Part shown: piece by piece, positions 1 through 8,628 of the stretch
How positions within the stretch are numbered: position 1 is the first letter of the stretch
Layout: each line of letters starts with the position of its first letter
Assembly (NCBI RefSeq): GCF_014656055.1
Contig: NZ_BNBR01000006.1
Coordinates: 186,001-250,000, forward strand
Length of the DNA: 64,000 bases
From: Streptomyces griseosporeus
Lineage (GTDB): Bacteria; Actinomycetota; Actinomycetes; Streptomycetales; Streptomycetaceae
Reading direction: 5' to 3'
Program-made: the position numbers and the translations under genes
Notes under the pieces: generated by a model
Told to the model about the DNA's origin: nothing
Database searches by the model: none
Seen by the model: the letters and a program-made list of their open reading frames with translations, nothing else

Positions 1-719
1 TCGTCACCTACCTCGCCTCGTGGACCGGCTGGATCCTGTCCCCCACGGACGGCACGGGCGGCTACTACCGCAACTGGGCCGCCACGGACGGCAAGCACAG
101 CAGCTGGTCGTGGCTGTTCCCGGACTGGTGGCGCAGCCTGTGGCACTACGAGCACGAGGTGTACGAGTTCCACCTCAACCTGCACTCGCCGCACACCTAC
201 CAGTCCAACCCGTGGAGCTGGATCGTCCTCGGGCGCCCGGTGTCGTACTTCTACGAGTCCCCGGCGCCCGGCACGGACGGCTGCCCGGCCGACGTGGGCG
301 ACAAGTGCGCGCGGGAGGTCCTCGCGCTCGGCACGCCGCTGCTGTGGTGGGCGGCGTGCTTCGCGATCGCCTACGTCCTGTGGCGCTGGTTCTTCCGCCG
401 CGACTGGCGTGCGGGCGCGATCGCCTGCGGCATCGCGGCCGGCTACCTGCCGTGGTTCCTGTACCAGGAGCGCACGATCTTCCTCTTCTACGCCGTGGTC
501 TTCGTGCCGTTCCTGTGCCTGGCGGTGGCGATGCTGATCGGCGCGCTCATCGGCCCACCGGGCTCGTCCGACACCCGCAGGGTGGCGGGCGCGACGGGCG
601 CGGGCGTCCTGGTCCTGCTGATCGCCTGGAACTTCATCTACTTCTGGCCGATCTACACCGGCACGGCGATCCCGATCGACGACTGGCGGTCGCGGATGTG
701 GCTGGATACGTGGGTCTAG
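1..719 (+). CDS. pmt: Protein O-mannosyltransferase, C-terminal part (5' end outside window)
   Basis: Only the last 238 codons are present, read from base 3 to TAG at 717. They show an extracytoplasmic segment followed by at least four hydrophobic spans (LLWWAACFAIAYVLW, a GIAAGYLPWFLY segment, a FLFYAVVFVPFLC segment, and LIAWNFIYFWPIYTG) and the ending WRSRMWLDTWV. This is the C-terminal layout of bacterial GT39 protein mannosyltransferases, which move mannose from polyprenyl-phosphate-mannose to Ser/Thr of exported proteins. In S. coelicolor, Pmt is known to be needed for protein glycosylation and phiC31 infection. It is followed by a strong hairpin terminator. The family call is firm. Catalytic residues lie in the N-terminal loop, which is not visible. 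Confidence 0.85.
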   Translation, partial: VTYLASWTGWILSPTDGTGGYYRNWAATDGKHSSWSWLFPDWWRSLWHYEHEVYEFHLNLHSPHTYQSNPWSWIVLGRPVSYFYESPAPGTDGCPADVGDKCAREVLALGTPLLWWAACFAIAYVLWRWFFRRDWRAGAIACGIAAGYLPWFLYQERTIFLFYAVVFVPFLCLAVAMLIGALIGPPGSSDTRRVAGATGAGVLVLLIAWNFIYFWPIYTGTAIPIDDWRSRMWLDTWV

Positions 720-726
720 CTTCGGT

Positions 727-770
727 GCCGCTCGCCGGCGGTCGGCCCCTGCGGGCCGCCGGCGAGCGGC
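727..770. terminator. Bidirectional hairpin terminator
   Basis: A perfect 15-bp GC-rich stem (727-741 pairing with 756-770) with a 14-base loop lies between the convergent pmt and the minus-strand small secreted protein gene. There is no long T-run, as is common in Streptomyces. Placed between two converging stop codons, it probably serves both. Confidence 0.75.
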
Positions 771-784
771 CCGGAGACAGTCCC

Positions 785-1195
785 TCAGCAGACCTCAGCC
801 GTCGAGTTCGCCCAGAAGACGAGGAACGACCAGGTCTGCGCCGCGATGACGCCATCGACGGTGATGCCGGCGCAGCGCTGGAACTGCTTCGTCGCGCGGG
901 CGGTGACCGGGCCGAAGTCCCCGTCCTCGTCCAGATCCAGTCCCGGTATCGCGTTGTTCAGGTAGCACTGGGCCTGCTGGACGGCGCGTCCTGACGAGCC
1001 GGTCTTCAGCGTCGGGCGCTGATTGGTGTAGTTGCAGACGTCGTCGGCCCCGTGGGTGATCACCCCGCTCGGCTCCGCCGCAGCCGTGACAGCGGCGCGG
1101 GACTCCGCCCGAGGGCTCGACGGCGCCGCTACGGCCGTCCCGCTGCCGAGGGCGAGGAGTGCCACAACGGTCACGCAAGGCAGCAACCGTCGCAT
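785..1195 (-). CDS. Small secreted peptidoglycan-binding-domain protein
   Basis: A 136-residue product. ATG at 1195 is preceded by GGGAG at a 9-base spacing. An in-frame ATG at 1204 touches the same GGGAG, so it is less likely. Residues 1-26 form a Sec signal peptide (MRRLLPCVTVVALLAL..., then GTAVAAPSS). Residues about 65-125 resemble the PG_binding_1 fold (PTLKTGSSGRAVQQAQCYLN, DGDFGPVTARATKQFQ, DGVIAAQTW). Four cysteines, including the last residue, could form disulfides. The family binds murein but has no catalytic site of its own. It lies beside two penicillin-binding protein genes, consistent with a wall role. The exact function is unknown. Confidence 0.8.
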   Translation of the reverse strand: MRRLLPCVTVVALLALGSGTAVAAPSSPRAESRAAVTAAAEPSGVITHGADDVCNYTNQRPTLKTGSSGRAVQQAQCYLNNAIPGLDLDEDGDFGPVTARATKQFQRCAGITVDGVIAAQTWSFLVFWANSTAEVC

Positions 1196-1417
1196 CTGAA
1201 TCATCTCCCGAAAAGCGGATCCCCTGTCTCCAGCATGCCTTTTCACCCCATTGGTCGCATCCGCTGAGCAGGGCTCAGTCCGTCCTCCCCCGCTGGTCGC
1301 GATCTCCGTTGAGCCAACATCCGGAAACGTCCCCCACAGTTGACCCTCCCGCCACTTACAGTGCGGAGGGCTGACCGTCGGGGGACGGGACGGACGGGGA
1401 AACGGGGAGGGCGCGCG

Positions 1418-3049
1418 ATGCGCAAGGGAGTGAAGGCCGCCATAGTCGGCTCGGTGTTCGCCGTGATGGTGGGCGGGGCCGGGTACGGCGCGTACAACGT
1501 CGTGTCCGCGCTGAACGGCGACGGCGGCAGCGGGGCGAGCGGTCCGGCGCCGGTGCGGACCGGGCCGCCCGGCAGTGACGAGGTGCGGGAGACGAGCACG
1601 GCGTTCTTCGCCGCCTGGGCGAAGGGCCAGGCCGCGCAGGCCGCGTCGTACACCGACAACGCCGCGATGGCCGAGCCGCTGCTGGCGTCGTACGGGCAGA
1701 GCGCGCACATCACGGGCGTGAGGATCACACCGGGTGCGGTGAACGGGGCGAGCGTGCCGTTCAGCGTGCGGGCGACCGTGTCGTACGGGGGGAAGTCCAA
1801 GCCGCTCGCCTACAGCAGCAGCCTGCGCGTCGTGCGCGGTGTCACCACCGGGCGGGCGCTGGTGGACTGGGCGCCGTCCGTGGTGCACCCGCAGCTGAGG
1901 AACATGGACGACACGCTCGTCACCGGCGAGTCGGCCGCCCCGGCGATCGAGGCCGTGGACCGCGAGGGCAAGGTCCTGACGAAGGAGAAGTACCCCTCGC
2001 TCGGCCCCATCCTGGACGAGCTGCGCCAGAAGTACGGCGACAAGGCGGGCGGCACCCCGGCGGTGGAGCTGAGCGTCCACCACGCCGACCGGTCCACCGC
2101 CGACACCACGCTGCTCACTCTCGCCGAGGGCCGGCCCGGCAAGCTGCGCACGACGCTGAGCGCGGGCGCGCAGGCGGCGGCCGAGCGGGCCGTGAAGGAC
2201 TACGCCGAGTCGTCCGTGGTGGCCGTGAAGGCGTCCACCGGTGAGGTGCTGGCGGTCGCCAACCACCGGCAGGACGGCTTCAACGCCGCGTTCCTCGGCA
2301 AGCTGGCACCCGGCTCCACCATGAAGATCATCACCGCGGCGACGCTCATCGACAACGACGTCACCACGGCGGACGGGCCGGCGCCCTGCCCGCCCGACGC
2401 GCTGTGGGAGGGGCAGACCTTCCACAACCTCAAGGGCCTGGAGCCCGACAGGAACGCGACGCTGGCGCAGAGCTTCGCCGTCTCCTGCAACACGGCCTTC
2501 ATCAAGTACGTGGACGACCTGAAGACCGAGTCGCTGACCGAGGAGGCCGAGCAGCGGTTCGGGCTCGGGCGGGACAACTGGAAGACCGGCATCCCGTCCT
2601 TCGACGGTTCCGTGCCCGCCGCCGGCGGCCCGGACAAGGCGGCCAACCTGATCGGGCAGGGCCAGGTGCAGATGAGCCCGCTGAACATGGCGTCGGTGAC
2701 GGCGACCGCGATGACGGGCACCTTCCGGCAGCCGGTGATCGTGCCGCAGAGCCTGGACGGCCGGGAGCTGGCCCAGGCGCGCGGGCTGTCCTCGGACACC
2801 GTGCGGCAGCTGCGCTCGATGATGAACCGCACCGCCACGACCGGCACCGCGGCCCGCGCGATGGCCGGCCTCAAGGGGAAGATCGGCGCGAAGACGGGCT
2901 CGGCGGAGGTCGACGGGCAGGCGAAGTCCAACAGCTGGTTCACCGGGTACCGCGGCGATGTCGCGGCGGCGGCGATGACGCAGGAGGGCGGTCACGGCGG
3001 GGACGCGGCCGGACCGATCGTCGCGGCGGTGCTGCGGGCGGCCGGCTGA
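1418..3049 (+). CDS. MecA-type penicillin-binding protein (transpeptidase), copy 1
   Basis: A 543-residue class B-like PBP. ATG at 1418 follows GGGGAGG by 7 bases. There is an uncleaved N-terminal anchor (residues 5-25), then an NTF2-like/MecA_N region (about 45-160), a dimerisation segment, and the transpeptidase domain (about 255-543). Active-site motifs are complete: S300-T-M-K303, S356-C-N358 and K492-T-G. The family cross-links peptidoglycan outside the membrane. The next gene is a paralogue of the same architecture, so this is a tandem duplication. In S. coelicolor two such PBPs lie at the matching place (from memory). A short upstream gap separates it from the divergent peptidoglycan-binding gene. 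Confidence 0.9.
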   Translation: MRKGVKAAIVGSVFAVMVGGAGYGAYNVVSALNGDGGSGASGPAPVRTGPPGSDEVRETSTAFFAAWAKGQAAQAASYTDNAAMAEPLLASYGQSAHITGVRITPGAVNGASVPFSVRATVSYGGKSKPLAYSSSLRVVRGVTTGRALVDWAPSVVHPQLRNMDDTLVTGESAAPAIEAVDREGKVLTKEKYPSLGPILDELRQKYGDKAGGTPAVELSVHHADRSTADTTLLTLAEGRPGKLRTTLSAGAQAAAERAVKDYAESSVVAVKASTGEVLAVANHRQDGFNAAFLGKLAPGSTMKIITAATLIDNDVTTADGPAPCPPDALWEGQTFHNLKGLEPDRNATLAQSFAVSCNTAFIKYVDDLKTESLTEEAEQRFGLGRDNWKTGIPSFDGSVPAAGGPDKAANLIGQGQVQMSPLNMASVTATAMTGTFRQPVIVPQSLDGRELAQARGLSSDTVRQLRSMMNRTATTGTAARAMAGLKGKIGAKTGSAEVDGQAKSNSWFTGYRGDVAAAAMTQEGGHGGDAAGPIVAAVLRAAG

Positions 3050-3253
3050 CGGGCGCGGACGCGGAAGCGGACGCGGTACAGCCGACGGCACGGCGAGGCC
3101 GAGATCACAGTCCGGATGCCGTCGTGACGGCTGACATCACCCCCACAGGACGGGACTCTAGGCTGGTCGCCGTCGTTGGGTGGGTGAGGGCAGCGAGGGC
3201 GACGGGGCGCCGGGCAGGGCCTGGCCCTGGGGAACACGAAGGAACGGTAGGCA

Positions 3254-4930
3254 GTGGGCAAGAGAAGGCGCGTCGCCGAGCGACGGAGGACGAAGCCGGC
3301 CGTGGTGGGCGGGATGCTCGCCGTGGTGCTCGGCGGCGCCGGCATCGGCGCGTACGCGCTGTACGGCGGCGGAGCGGCCGCCGACGAGCAGACGGCCGCC
3401 GCGGCGGCGGCCGCGCAGAAGGCGAAGGCCGTCAAGACGGGCCCGCTGTCCGCGGCCGAGGTCACCACGGCCGCGCGGGCGTTCCTGACCGCCTGGCAGC
3501 AGGGGCGCCTGCCCCAGGCCGCCGCCGCGACCGACGACGCCACTGCGGCGACGGCGCTGCTCACCGGCTTCACCAAGGACGCCCACATCGAGAAGGCGAC
3601 GTTCACGCCGGGCACGCGCGTGGGCGACAAGGTGCCGTTCTCGGTCAAGGGCACGGTGACCTACCGGGGCATCAGCAAGCCCCTCGCCTACACCAGCTCG
3701 CTCACCGTCGTCCGGCGCGCCAGTGACGGCAAGCCCCTCGTCGGCTGGCACGCCTCCGTCGTCCACCCCGACCTCCAGGACGGCGACACGCTCGTCACCG
3801 GTGAGTCCGGCACCCCGCCGGTCAAGGCGCTGGACCGGGACGGCGGCGAGATCACCACCGCGAAGTACCCGTCGCTGGGCACGGTCCTGGACGGGCTGCG
3901 CGAGAAGTACGGCAAGATCGCCGGCGGCAAGGCGGGCGTCGAGCTGCGGGTGGTGCGCGGCAAGGAGTCCAAGGCGAAGAAGGCCTCCGACAAGACGCTG
4001 CTGGAGCTGAGCGAGGGCACGCCGGGCACGGTGAAGACCACGCTCAGCCCGCGGATGCAGGCCGCCGCCGAGGAGCAGGTGGCCAAGCGGGCCCGGGCCT
4101 CCGTGGTGGTGCTGCGGCCCTCCACGGGCGAGGTCCTGGCCGTCGCCAACAGCGGCCACGGCTTCAACACCGCGTTCCAGGGGTCCCTCGCGCCCGGCTC
4201 CACGATGAAGGTCATCACCTCGTCGCTGCTGATCGAGAAGGGTCTCGCGGGAGCGGACAAGACTCATCCCTGCCCGAAGACGTTCACCTTCGGCGGCTGG
4301 AAGTTCCACAACGACGACGACTTCGAGATCAAGAACGGCAGCTTCAAGGCGAGCTTCGCCCGTTCCTGCAACACGGCCTTCATCAGCCAGGCGCCCAAGC
4401 TGGACAACAGCGACCTGACGCGGCAGGCGCAGCAGGTCTTCGGGCTGTCGATGAACAACTGGGCCGTCGGCGTGCCGACCTTCGACGGGTCGGTGCCGGT
4501 GCAGTCGCAGGCGCAGATGGCGGCCTCGCTGATCGGGCAGGGCGGGGTGCGGATGAACCCGCTGAACATGGCGTCGGTGGCGGCGACCGTGAAGTCGGGC
4601 GTCTTCCGCCAGCCCTACCTGGTCTCCCCCGACGTCGACCACCGCACGCTGGCCACCGCCTCGCGCACGCTGTCCGCGGGCACGCTGTCGCAGCTGCGCG
4701 AGCTGATGAACTACACCGCGGCCTACGGCACGGCGGCCGAGGCGATGGCGGGCCTGGGCCCGGACTACGGCGCCAAGACGGGCTCGGCGGAGGTCGACGG
4801 GCAGGACAAGCCCAACGGCTGGTTCACGGCGTACCACGGCGACCTGGCGGCGGCCGGCGTGGTCCAGGCGGGCGGCCACGGCGGCGACACGGCGGGGCCG
4901 ATCGTGGCGTCGCTGCTGCGCATGGGCTGA
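3254..4930 (+). CDS. MecA-type penicillin-binding protein (transpeptidase), copy 2
   Basis: A 558-residue paralogue of the gene just upstream. GTG at 3254 has GAAGGA about 10 bases before it. The order is a basic N-terminus (GKRRRVAERRR), a membrane anchor at about residues 15-37, a MecA_N-like domain, and a transpeptidase with S316-T-M-K319, S371-C-N373 and K508-T-G. Both copies end in an HGGD(T/A)AGPIVA segment. The copies are clearly homologous along their length but diverged in the linker (copy 2 has the basic KESKAKKASDK insert), which argues for an old duplication. A 204-bp gap separates them, so copy 2 may have its own promoter. Confidence 0.9.
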   Translation: MGKRRRVAERRRTKPAVVGGMLAVVLGGAGIGAYALYGGGAAADEQTAAAAAAAQKAKAVKTGPLSAAEVTTAARAFLTAWQQGRLPQAAAATDDATAATALLTGFTKDAHIEKATFTPGTRVGDKVPFSVKGTVTYRGISKPLAYTSSLTVVRRASDGKPLVGWHASVVHPDLQDGDTLVTGESGTPPVKALDRDGGEITTAKYPSLGTVLDGLREKYGKIAGGKAGVELRVVRGKESKAKKASDKTLLELSEGTPGTVKTTLSPRMQAAAEEQVAKRARASVVVLRPSTGEVLAVANSGHGFNTAFQGSLAPGSTMKVITSSLLIEKGLAGADKTHPCPKTFTFGGWKFHNDDDFEIKNGSFKASFARSCNTAFISQAPKLDNSDLTRQAQQVFGLSMNNWAVGVPTFDGSVPVQSQAQMAASLIGQGGVRMNPLNMASVAATVKSGVFRQPYLVSPDVDHRTLATASRTLSAGTLSQLRELMNYTAAYGTAAEAMAGLGPDYGAKTGSAEVDGQDKPNGWFTAYHGDLAAAGVVQAGGHGGDTAGPIVASLLRMG

Positions 4931-5001
4931 CGGACGACGCCTGACCGACGCCACCGGCCCCGGTTCACGGCCGGGTCACGCCGAGGCCGGCCCCGGCCGC
5001 C

Positions 5002-5364
5002 TCACACGTGATGGGCCTCGGCCCTGTCGTACGCGGCGAGGTAGGTCCGCCGCAGGAAGCGCAGGAGCGTCTTCGACTCGAACTGGACGACGGAGACGCC
5101 CTGCGCGGAGTGGAACTCCACGATGGCCTGGACGCGTCCGCACGGCCACACCCGTACCTCGCCGCTGCCCGCCGGGGCGCGCAGGCCCTGTTCGAGGAGG
5201 GCGCGGGAGAGGGTCCACTCGTGGGTGCCGGGCAGGCCGACGCGTATGGACCGCGGATTGTCGTCGGGGTCGTATCTGAGCACGACCGGGACGGCCGACC
5301 GCTCCTCGTCCATGTCCGCGTCGGTGACGATGTGGGCGCGCGCGTACTGCTCGACTACGGACAT
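5002..5364 (-). CDS. ssgE: SsgA-like sporulation protein, probably SsgE
   Basis: A 120-residue SsgA-like protein (SALP). Recognisable motifs are VVLRYDPDDNPRSIRV, a WTLSRALLEQGL segment, GEVRVWP and FLRRTYLAA. SALPs occur only in morphologically complex actinobacteria and steer septum and cell-wall events. SsgE is known to influence spore chain length and spore separation in S. coelicolor. The assignment to SsgE rather than another SALP rests on the short N-terminal SVVEQYARAHIVTDAD extension and on the remembered position next to two PBPs and a metal transporter. It is transcribed convergently with PBP copy 2. A 7-4-7 inverted repeat lies about 100 bp upstream of its start. Confidence 0.8.
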   Translation of the reverse strand: MSVVEQYARAHIVTDADMDEERSAVPVVLRYDPDDNPRSIRVGLPGTHEWTLSRALLEQGLRAPAGSGEVRVWPCGRVQAIVEFHSAQGVSVVQFESKTLLRFLRRTYLAAYDRAEAHHV

Positions 5365-5462
5365 CGGACGGCCCCTTACGCTACGTGACGTGTGCGAAAG
5401 CTGTTCATCCGCTTCCCATCCAATGTCGCATATTTTCCGGGCCGCGCCCCTTGGAGCGGGCG

Positions 5463-5480
5463 TATCTCACAGATGAGATA
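5463..5480. promoter_or_regulatory. Inverted repeat upstream of ssgE
   Basis: TATCTCA (5463-5469), 4-base spacer, TGAGATA (5474-5480): a perfect 7-4-7 palindrome in the 206-bp ssgE/nikMN divergent region, about 100 bp before the ssgE start. It is unusually AT-rich for this DNA, and a dimeric regulator site is plausible. Which gene it controls is not evident. Confidence 0.45.
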
Positions 5481-5533
5481 GAACCCGGGGCGACGGGGTA
5501 AGGGGACGGGCCGGCACATCCAGCGACTCGCTC

Positions 5534-5564
5534 TTGCAAGTCGTTCGCATTAAGCCACTATCAT
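5534..5564 (+). promoter_or_regulatory. Nur-box-like operator with -10 element of nikMN
   Basis: TTGCAA (5534-5539), five bases, then TCGCAT (5545-5550). This fits the published S. coelicolor Nur box (tTGCaa-N5-ttGCAA) at 10 of 12 positions. A TANNNT-type -10 hexamer (TATCAT, 5559-5564) ends 6 bases before the GTG start of the transporter gene. The operator would cover the -35 to -10 region, as expected for nickel-dependent repression. This is inference from sequence only. Confidence 0.55.
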
Positions 5565-5570
5565 CGAACG

Positions 5571-6626
5571 GTGCACGTACCTGACGGATTCATCAACGCC
5601 CCGGTCTCCGCCGCGGCCGGCGTCGTCGCAGCCGGCGCGATCGCCGTGAGCCTGCGCGGCGCACGCCGGGAGCTGGACGAACGCACCGCGCCGCTGGCCG
5701 GACTGGTCGCGGCGTTCATCTTCGCGGTGCAGATGCTGAACTTCCCGGTGGCCGCCGGCACCAGCGGGCACCTGCTCGGCGGGGCGCTCGCGGCGATACT
5801 CGTGGGCCCCTTCACCGGGGTCCTGTGCGTCTCCGTCGTCCTGCTCATGCAGGGCATCCTCTTCGCCGACGGCGGGCTGACCGCGCTCGGCGTGAACATC
5901 ACCGACATGGCGATCGTGACGACCGTCGTCTCGTACGCCGTCTTCCGCGTCCTGGTGAAGGTGCTGCCGCGCGGCCGCCGTACGGTCACCGTCGCCTCCT
6001 TCGCCGCCGCGCTCGTCTCCGTCCCGGCCGCCGCGGTCGCCTTCACGCTGATCTACGCGCTCGGCGGCACCACCGACGTGTCGATCGGCAAGGTCGCCAC
6101 CGCGATGATCGGCGTGCACGTGCTGATCGGCCTCGGCGAGGCCGCGATCACCGCGCTGACCGTCGGCGCCGTCATCGCCGTACGCCCGGACCTGGTGCAC
6201 GGCGCGCGCGGGCTGCAACAGCGGCTGAAGTTGCGGGTCAACGGCGAGCTGGTCGACGCGCCCGCGCCCACGGCGCCCGTCGCGGCGCGCACCTCCCGGC
6301 GGGCGCTGTGGATCGGCGGCCTGGTCACCTCGGTCGTCCTCGCCGGGTTCGTCAGCTACTACGCCTCCTCCAGCCCCGACGGCCTGGAGAAGGTCGCCGC
6401 CGACCAGGGCATCGACCAGAAGACGAAGGAGCACGCCGCCGCGGACTCGCCGCTCGCCGACTACAGCGTCAAGGACGTCGCCGACGCACGGCTGTCCGGC
6501 GGTCTCGCGGGCGTGATCGGCGTGGGCGTGACGGTCGTCGCGGGCAGCGGCGTGTTCTGGGTGGTGCGCCGGCGGCGCGCGCCGGGCGACGTCACGCCGT
6601 CGTCCACCACTGTGGAGAACGTCTGA
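5571..6626 (+). CDS. nikM: ECF nickel/cobalt transporter substrate-specific protein, NikM/CbiM fused to NikN/PDGLE
   Basis: A 351-residue membrane protein. It starts MHVPDGF; in NikM/CbiM the N-terminal amine and His2 bind the metal, so this GTG start is functionally fixed. Residues 1-215 are the CbiM/NikM fold with several membrane helices. Residues about 250-335 are the NikN/CbiN-like part carrying SSSPDGLEKVA and a last helix (GVIGVGVTVVAGSGVFWVV). There is no Shine-Dalgarno site before the GTG, and the -10 element is 6 bases away, suggesting a leaderless transcript. Genes for the T component and the ATPase follow with 1-bp and overlapping junctions. Nickel is favoured over cobalt because of the Nur-like box and because no cobalamin riboswitch or cob genes are seen. 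Confidence 0.85.
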   Translation: MHVPDGFINAPVSAAAGVVAAGAIAVSLRGARRELDERTAPLAGLVAAFIFAVQMLNFPVAAGTSGHLLGGALAAILVGPFTGVLCVSVVLLMQGILFADGGLTALGVNITDMAIVTTVVSYAVFRVLVKVLPRGRRTVTVASFAAALVSVPAAAVAFTLIYALGGTTDVSIGKVATAMIGVHVLIGLGEAAITALTVGAVIAVRPDLVHGARGLQQRLKLRVNGELVDAPAPTAPVAARTSRRALWIGGLVTSVVLAGFVSYYASSSPDGLEKVAADQGIDQKTKEHAAADSPLADYSVKDVADARLSGGLAGVIGVGVTVVAGSGVFWVVRRRRAPGDVTPSSTTVENV

Positions 6627-6627
6627 C

Positions 6628-7389
6628 ATGGGCGCCGGGCACGCCCACCGGCTCTACCGGCACGGCCACACGCCGGTGCACGCGCTGCCGCCGCACACCA
6701 AGCTGGCCGCCGCGTTCGCCTTCGTGGTCGTCGTGGTATCCACGCCGCGGGAGGCGATGTGGGCGTTCGGCCTGTACGCCGTCCTGCTGGGGCTCGTGGC
6801 GTACCACGCGCGCGTGCCGGCCGGGTTCCTGCTCAAGCGGCTGCTGATCGAGGTGCCGTTCGTCGCGTTCGCGGTCCTGATGCCGTTCGTGGCGGAGGGC
6901 GAGCGGGTGGACGTCCTCGGGCTGTCGGTGAGCGTCAACGGCCTGTGGGGGGCGTGGAACGTGCTCGCCAAGGGCACGCTCGGCGTCGCCGCCTCCGTGC
7001 TGCTGGCCGCCACCACCGAGCTGCGCGAACTCCTCCTCGGCCTGCAGCGGCTGAAGCTGCCGCCGCTGCTGGTGCAGATCGCCTCCTTCATGATCCGCTA
7101 CGGCGACGTCATCACCGACGAGATGCGCCGTATGCGCATCGCGCGCGAGTCCCGCGGCTTCGAGGCGCGGGGCGTGCGCCACTGGGGCGTGCTCGCCAAG
7201 TCCGCCGGGGCGCTGTTCATCCGCTCCTACGAGCGCGGCGAACGCGTGCACCTGGCCATGGTCAGCCGCGGCTACGCCGGCAGCATGCCGGTCATCGACG
7301 AGGTGACCGCCACGCGCGCGCAGTGGTCGTACGCGCTCACCCTCCCCCTCACGGCCCTGGTCGTCTGTCTGCTGGGATGGACCCTGTGA
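6628..7389 (+). CDS. nikQ: ECF transporter T component, NikQ/CbiQ-like
   Basis: A 253-residue integral membrane protein with four to five hydrophobic spans. It carries the two coupling-helix signatures of EcfT proteins, ARESRGF and [10 protein letters not shown] (the A-R-G-type motifs that contact the ATPase), around residues 172-218. It links the metal-binding NikM to the ATPase. Its ATG lies 1 base after the nikMN stop, and its own stop overlaps the GTG of the ATPase gene, so the three are translated as a unit. Confidence 0.85.
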   Translation: MGAGHAHRLYRHGHTPVHALPPHTKLAAAFAFVVVVVSTPREAMWAFGLYAVLLGLVAYHARVPAGFLLKRLLIEVPFVAFAVLMPFVAEGERVDVLGLSVSVNGLWGAWNVLAKGTLGVAASVLLAATTELRELLLGLQRLKLPPLLVQIASFMIRYGDVITDEMRRMRIARESRGFEARGVRHWGVLAKSAGALFIRSYERGERVHLAMVSRGYAGSMPVIDEVTATRAQWSYALTLPLTALVVCLLGWTL

Positions 7390-8135
7390 CACCTTCTCTG
7401 GAAGTGGCCGGTCTGGCCTTCGCCTACCCCGACGGGCACCAGGCCCTGTTCGGCGTGGACTTCAGCATCGCGCGCGGCGAGCGGGTCGCCCTGCTCGGCC
7501 CCAACGGCGCCGGCAAGACGACCCTCGTGCTGCACCTCAACGGCATCCTGGGCGGCGGCACCGGCACGGTGACCGTGGCCGGACTGCCCGTCGGGAAGCG
7601 GAACATGGCCGAGATCCGGCGCAAGGTCGGCATCGTCTTCCAGGACCCCGACGACCAGCTGTTCATGCCGACGGTCCGCGAGGACGTCGCCTTCGGGCCG
7701 GCCGCCGCCGGACTGAAGGGCGCCGAGCTGGAGGAGCGCGTCGACCGGGCGCTGGAGCGGGTCGGCATGCTCGCCTTCAAGGACCGCCCGCCGCACCACC
7801 TGTCCTTCGGGCAGCGCCGGCGGGTCGCCGTCGCGACGGTGCTGGCGATGGAGCCGGAGATCCTCGTCCTGGACGAGCCGTCCTCCAACCTCGACCCCGC
7901 CTCCCGCCGCGAACTCGCCGACATCCTGCGCTCGCTGGACGTCACGGTGCTGATGGTCACCCACGACCTGCCCTACGCCCTGGAGCTGTGCCCGCGGTCG
8001 CTGATCCTCAGCGACGGGGTGATCGCGGCGGACGGGCCGACCGGCGATCTGCTCGCCGACGACACGCTGATGCGCGCACACCGGCTGGAGCTGCCGTTCG
8101 GCTTCGACCCGCGCTCCGTGACAATGGGCGCGTGA
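7386..8135 (+). CDS. nikO: ECF transporter ATPase, NikO/CbiO-like
   Basis: A 249-residue ABC ATPase. The Walker A is [11 protein letters not shown], the Q-loop FQDPDDQLF, the signature [12 protein letters not shown], the Walker [14 protein letters not shown] and the switch His VTHDLPYA. The FQDPDDQ sequence and SFGQRRRVA are typical of CbiO/NikO. GTG at 7386 shares a GTGA overlap with the T-component stop; an ATG three codons upstream (7377) is the alternative. It energises metal uptake at the inner face of the membrane. The last bases overlap the next regulator gene. Confidence 0.87.
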   Translation: MTPSLEVAGLAFAYPDGHQALFGVDFSIARGERVALLGPNGAGKTTLVLHLNGILGGGTGTVTVAGLPVGKRNMAEIRRKVGIVFQDPDDQLFMPTVREDVAFGPAAAGLKGAELEERVDRALERVGMLAFKDRPPHHLSFGQRRRVAVATVLAMEPEILVLDEPSSNLDPASRRELADILRSLDVTVLMVTHDLPYALELCPRSLILSDGVIAADGPTGDLLADDTLMRAHRLELPFGFDPRSVTMGA

Positions 8136-8593
8136 CGCATACGGAGGACGAAGGGCCCGCGGGGTCGCTGCTGCTGGACGACCAGCTGTGCTTCGCGCTG
8201 TACGCCGCCCAGCGCGCGGTGACGGCCGCCTACCGCCCGCTGCTCGACGAACTCGGCCTCACCTACCCGCAGTACCTCGTCCTGCTCGTGCTGTGGGAGC
8301 GCGGCGAGACCACGGTCAAGGAGCTGACCGAGGCGCTGCGGCTCGACTACGGCACGGTGTCGCCGCTGCTGAAGCGGCTGGAGGCGGCGGGCCTGGTACG
8401 CCGGGAGCGCGCGGCGCGCGACGAGCGCTCGGTGCTGGTCGCGTGCACGGGGCGCGCGGAGGAGCTGAGGGAGCGCGCGGCGCGTGTCCCGGGGGCGCTG
8501 CTCGCGGCGACGGGGCTGGAGGCGCCGGAGGTGGCGCGGTTGCGCGAGGAGCTGTGGCGGCTCGCGGAACGGGCGGGCTCAGGCAGGCTCTGA
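8132..8593 (+). CDS. ohrR: OhrR-like MarR-family regulator
   Basis: A 153-residue winged-helix protein. Cys20 in [15 protein letters not shown] matches the conserved peroxide-sensing cysteine of OhrR. The DNA-binding part is [20 protein letters not shown]...[21 protein letters not shown], followed by [14 protein letters not shown]. OhrR normally represses ohr until organic hydroperoxides oxidise the cysteine, and ohr lies 350 bp downstream on the same strand. The gene begins with GTG overlapping the nikO stop (GTGA), so its translation is coupled to the metal importer, an unusual arrangement. Confidence 0.85.
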   Translation: MTHTEDEGPAGSLLLDDQLCFALYAAQRAVTAAYRPLLDELGLTYPQYLVLLVLWERGETTVKELTEALRLDYGTVSPLLKRLEAAGLVRRERAARDERSVLVACTGRAEELRERAARVPGALLAATGLEAPEVARLREELWRLAERAGSGRL

Positions 8594-8628
8594 GAGACGC
8601 CACGCCCCCTTGGCCGTGCGAGCCCCGT

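Noticed and set aside
785-3091. Long minus-strand frame (768 codons) opposite the first PBP gene
   Set aside because: Only its last 136 codons are a real gene. The rest is the shadow of the PBP gene in GC-rich DNA, with no start site or recognisable domain.
5365-5570. Cobalamin riboswitch before the metal transporter
   Set aside because: The 206-bp gap lacks B12-box features, and the transcript seems to start at the GTG codon.
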